Shown one piece after another: positions 62,156 through 64,000 of a stretch of 64,000 bases of DNA. A model generated the notes under the pieces. It saw nothing but the letters and a program-made list of their open reading frames with translations. It searched no databases and was not told where the DNA came from. This DNA comes from Ornithinibacillus halotolerans (lineage in GTDB: Bacteria > Bacillota > Bacilli > Bacillales > Amphibacillaceae), in the NCBI RefSeq assembly GCF_014637405.1, contig NZ_BMEY01000010.1, positions 78,218 to 142,217 on the forward strand. The letters run 5' to 3'. Positions within the stretch are counted from its first letter, which is position 1. Each line of letters starts with the position of its first letter. Position numbers and translations under genes: made by a program.

Positions 62156-62884
62156 ATGAAATGGTTTGGAAGTGAAAGACTCGCACCTTTTAATGCATTT
62201 GAATGGTATCACATTATAATGGTACTCGTTTATGTCTTTGGTTTTATATCTCTATTAATCTATGGAAGCAAGATTACAAAGAAAAAAAGATTATCTAACA
62301 TAATTAGATGGGTACTATTCGTTATTTTAGTATGTTCTGAACTAAGTTATCAGGCTTGGGGTTCTCTAAATAATAGTTGGAACGTACGAGAATATCTTCC
62401 GTTTCAACTATGCAGTATAGCTGGCATCTTAACTATGATAGCTCTCTTTACAAAAAAACATAATCTTATACAGATTGTATTCTTTATAGGAGTTGTGCCT
62501 TCTTTTCTGGCAGTTATTACACCAGAGCTTTACTACGGTTTCCCTCATTTTCGTTTTTGGCAGTTTTTTATTCATCATATTGCTTTATCTTGGGCATGCA
62601 TTTTTCTAATAGTAACGACACCATTAACTATATCCTTTAAAGATATGTTCCAATCATATCTTTATCTATTAGGGTATGCTGCTTTAGTTGGTTTTGTAAT
62701 CAATCCTTTATTTAAAGCGAACTTCCTCTTCCTAGCACGTATACCATCAGCAAATACTCCTTTAAGTCTTTTAGGAGATGGTATTTGGTATTATATCAAT
62801 CTTTGCTCAGTGGGCTTTATTGTTTTTATTGCATTATATTATATTCACAAAGTATTTATTATGAAGGTACAATCATTCAACTAG
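62156..62884 (+). CDS. ywaF: TIGR02206-family membrane protein YwaF
   Basis: 242 aa with six to seven membrane segments. WFGSERLAPFNAFEWYHII at the start, WNVREYLPFQLCSIAGILTMIALF in the middle and NTPLSLLGDGIWYYINLCSVGFIVF near the end follow B. subtilis YwaF (TIGR02206). Function unknown. AAGGGGGG ribosome site. Confidence 0.85.
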   Translation: MKWFGSERLAPFNAFEWYHIIMVLVYVFGFISLLIYGSKITKKKRLSNIIRWVLFVILVCSELSYQAWGSLNNSWNVREYLPFQLCSIAGILTMIALFTKKHNLIQIVFFIGVVPSFLAVITPELYYGFPHFRFWQFFIHHIALSWACIFLIVTTPLTISFKDMFQSYLYLLGYAALVGFVINPLFKANFLFLARIPSANTPLSLLGDGIWYYINLCSVGFIVFIALYYIHKVFIMKVQSFN

Positions 62885-63085
62885 GAATTTAAACTTTGCA
62901 AAATAATTAAGTCCATTTCACAAAACACTAAGTGTTGTCCAAAGGCGTTTAGATTATCAGCTCTGTAAAACTATATAATCAATAAGAACACTGCTGTAAG
63001 CCATTTAATGAAGGAATTTATGATATTTGAGTATCGGTCTCTTCTTGTAAATAAACAAAGATGGATAAAAGGATCATTAGAATTG

Positions 63086-63121
63086 AAAATCCGATTCAAC
63101 TGTTACCAGGGATCGGATTTT
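63086..63121. terminator. Terminator-like hairpin
   Basis: 10-bp stem AAAATCCGAT / ATCGGATTTT with a 16-base loop; T run short, so uncertain. Confidence 0.5.
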
Positions 63122-63231
63122 CTAAAGTAAGAAACTACCTTTCTTATGGATTGATATACATAAATAACAACTCTTTTTATTGATTTGCATTAGAAGTTCT
63201 TATCTAGTCTTTAATTATTGATTTCGATTAA

Positions 63232-63268
63232 CAAAAAAAACACCTACATCCCTTAGGACATAAGTGTT
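63232..63268 (-). terminator. Terminator of the rRNA/tRNA operon
   Basis: 13-bp stem AACACTTATGTCC / GGATGTAGGTGTT with G-U pairs, followed by TTTTTTTT on the minus strand. Confidence 0.9.
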
Positions 63269-63276
63269 TGGCATAG

Positions 63277-63349
<73 letters not shown>

Positions 63350-63375
63350 ATTTATTAAAAATCTAAACATAAAAA

Positions 63376-63450
63376 TGGCTCCACAGGTAGGATTCGAACC
63401 TACGACCGATCGGTTAACAGCCGATTGCTCTACCACTGAGCTACTGTGGA
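63376..63450 (-). tRNA. tRNA-Asn (GUU)
   Basis: UCCACAG acceptor, anticodon arm AUCGGCUGUUAACCGAU with GUU, T-loop UUCGAAU, discriminator G and encoded CCA. Confidence 0.96.
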
Positions 63451-63505
63451 ATAATTTAAATATAATTGCTTATCCTGTTTTTGAATGCATATCCCAAGAT
63501 ATTAG

Positions 63506-63551
63506 ACCCCTGTGTCTTCTAGTTCATTCGAAGATGTGTATTCTTCGGGGT
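63506..63551 (-). ncRNA. Conserved tRNA-upstream hairpin element, variant
   Basis: Same outer ACCCC/GGGGU and inner AUCUUC/GAAGA pairs as the copies at 60229 and 60381, with base changes only in the unpaired parts; extended here by GAUAUU/AAUAUC at the base. It lies between 5S rRNA and tRNA-Asn. Confidence 0.6.
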
Positions 63552-63650
63552 TACTATGGAATATCTATATTATATACTAACACCCTGTTATTATATAACT
63601 TTATAAACAATTTATGCAAATTTTATTAATAATTTCAGATATGCAAAAAT

Positions 63651-63769
<119 letters not shown>

Positions 63770-63840
63770 ATGTTTTGGATATATAACTTATACCCTGAAA
63801 ACTAAATAAGAGTAAACAAACGACAATCAAATTAAGTTAG

Positions 63841-64000
63841 TTAAGTCCTCGATCTATTAGTATCCGTCAGCTTCACGTGTCACCACGCTTCCACCTCGGA
63901 CCTATCAACCTCATAGTCTCTAAGGGATCTTACTCACTCGAAGTGATGGGAAGTCTCATCTTGAGGGGGGCTTCATGCTTAGATGCTTTCAGCACTTATC
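63841..64000 (-). rRNA. 23S ribosomal RNA, 3' end (cut by window edge)
   Basis: The minus strand ends with GAUCGAGGACUUAA, the usual 3' end of Bacillus 23S rRNA, and the preceding 150 bases match domain VI. The gene continues beyond the window. The spacer to 5S is about 70 bases. Confidence 0.95.

Larger units (their letters stand above)
62885..63276. other. 392-base gap between ywaF and tRNA-Thr without a gene
   Basis: No frame with a ribosome site was seen. It holds a small palindrome AACACTAAGTGTT near 62923, a terminator-like hairpin at 63086-63121 (AAAATCCGAT / ATCGGATTTT, usable on either strand) and the rRNA/tRNA operon terminator at 63232-63268. Confidence 0.6.

Overview
The window looks like chromosomal DNA of a low-GC, spore-forming member of the Bacillaceae, most likely from the Oceanobacillus/Virgibacillus side of the family (genus is an inference). 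Reasons: the conserved block arginase-sigW-rsiW-cdaA-cdaR-glmM-glmS, a glmS ribozyme, a Spo0E-like phosphatase, CsoR/CopZA and CadCA metal operons, a ykkC guanidine riboswitch, AGGAGG-type ribosome binding sites and an rRNA operon at the right end. Most genes lie on the minus strand, in the same direction as the rRNA.

Layout from left to right. 1-4.2 kb: YfkAB radical SAM protein and two PadR-controlled membrane operons. 4.2-6.7 kb: a plus-strand operon of GTP cyclohydrolase II, RibD and a HAD phosphatase, without an FMN riboswitch. 6.7-16.3 kb: MarR regulator, cadmium/zinc efflux (CadCA), small enzymes, a PbuE-like exporter, and copper efflux (CsoR, CopA, CopZ) with visible operators. 16.5-28 kb: accessory enzymes, a large catalase with an altered haem pocket, small proteins of unknown function, HIT and Nudix hydrolases, and the guanidine-controlled exporter pair YkkCD. 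28-32.6 kb: a two-component system with an ABC transporter and a papain-like hydrolase, preceded by matching CTTAAG box arrays. 32.6-38.1 kb: oxidoreductase, ArsR/SRPBCC pair, an acetyltransferase, a run of immunity-like small proteins, and a 198-nt tRNA-like structured RNA. 38.3-44.4 kb: an exporter of the YqjA type and an ABC transporter plus S41 peptidase operon. 44.6-55.4 kb: amino-sugar and c-di-AMP genes (glmS with ribozyme, glmM, cdaA, cdaR), an S9 peptidase, sigW/rsiW with an auto-regulated sigma-W promoter, a Spo0E-like protein and arginase. 55.5-60 kb: a complete four-gene lower mevalonate operon. 60-64 kb: tRNA genes (Lys, Gln, Tyr, Thr, Val, Glu, then Thr, Asn), fabI with a FapR-like box, ywaF, 5S and the 3' end of 23S rRNA.

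The most unusual items are the tRNA-like RNA at 37925-38122, tandem copies of the 5' third of tRNA-Lys at 60184-60520, the riboflavin-type trio without its riboswitch, the catalase lacking its distal asparagine, identical three-box promoters for the two-component system, and exact 20-bp and 21-bp intergenic repeat arrays. No CRISPR array, transposase or prophage was seen.
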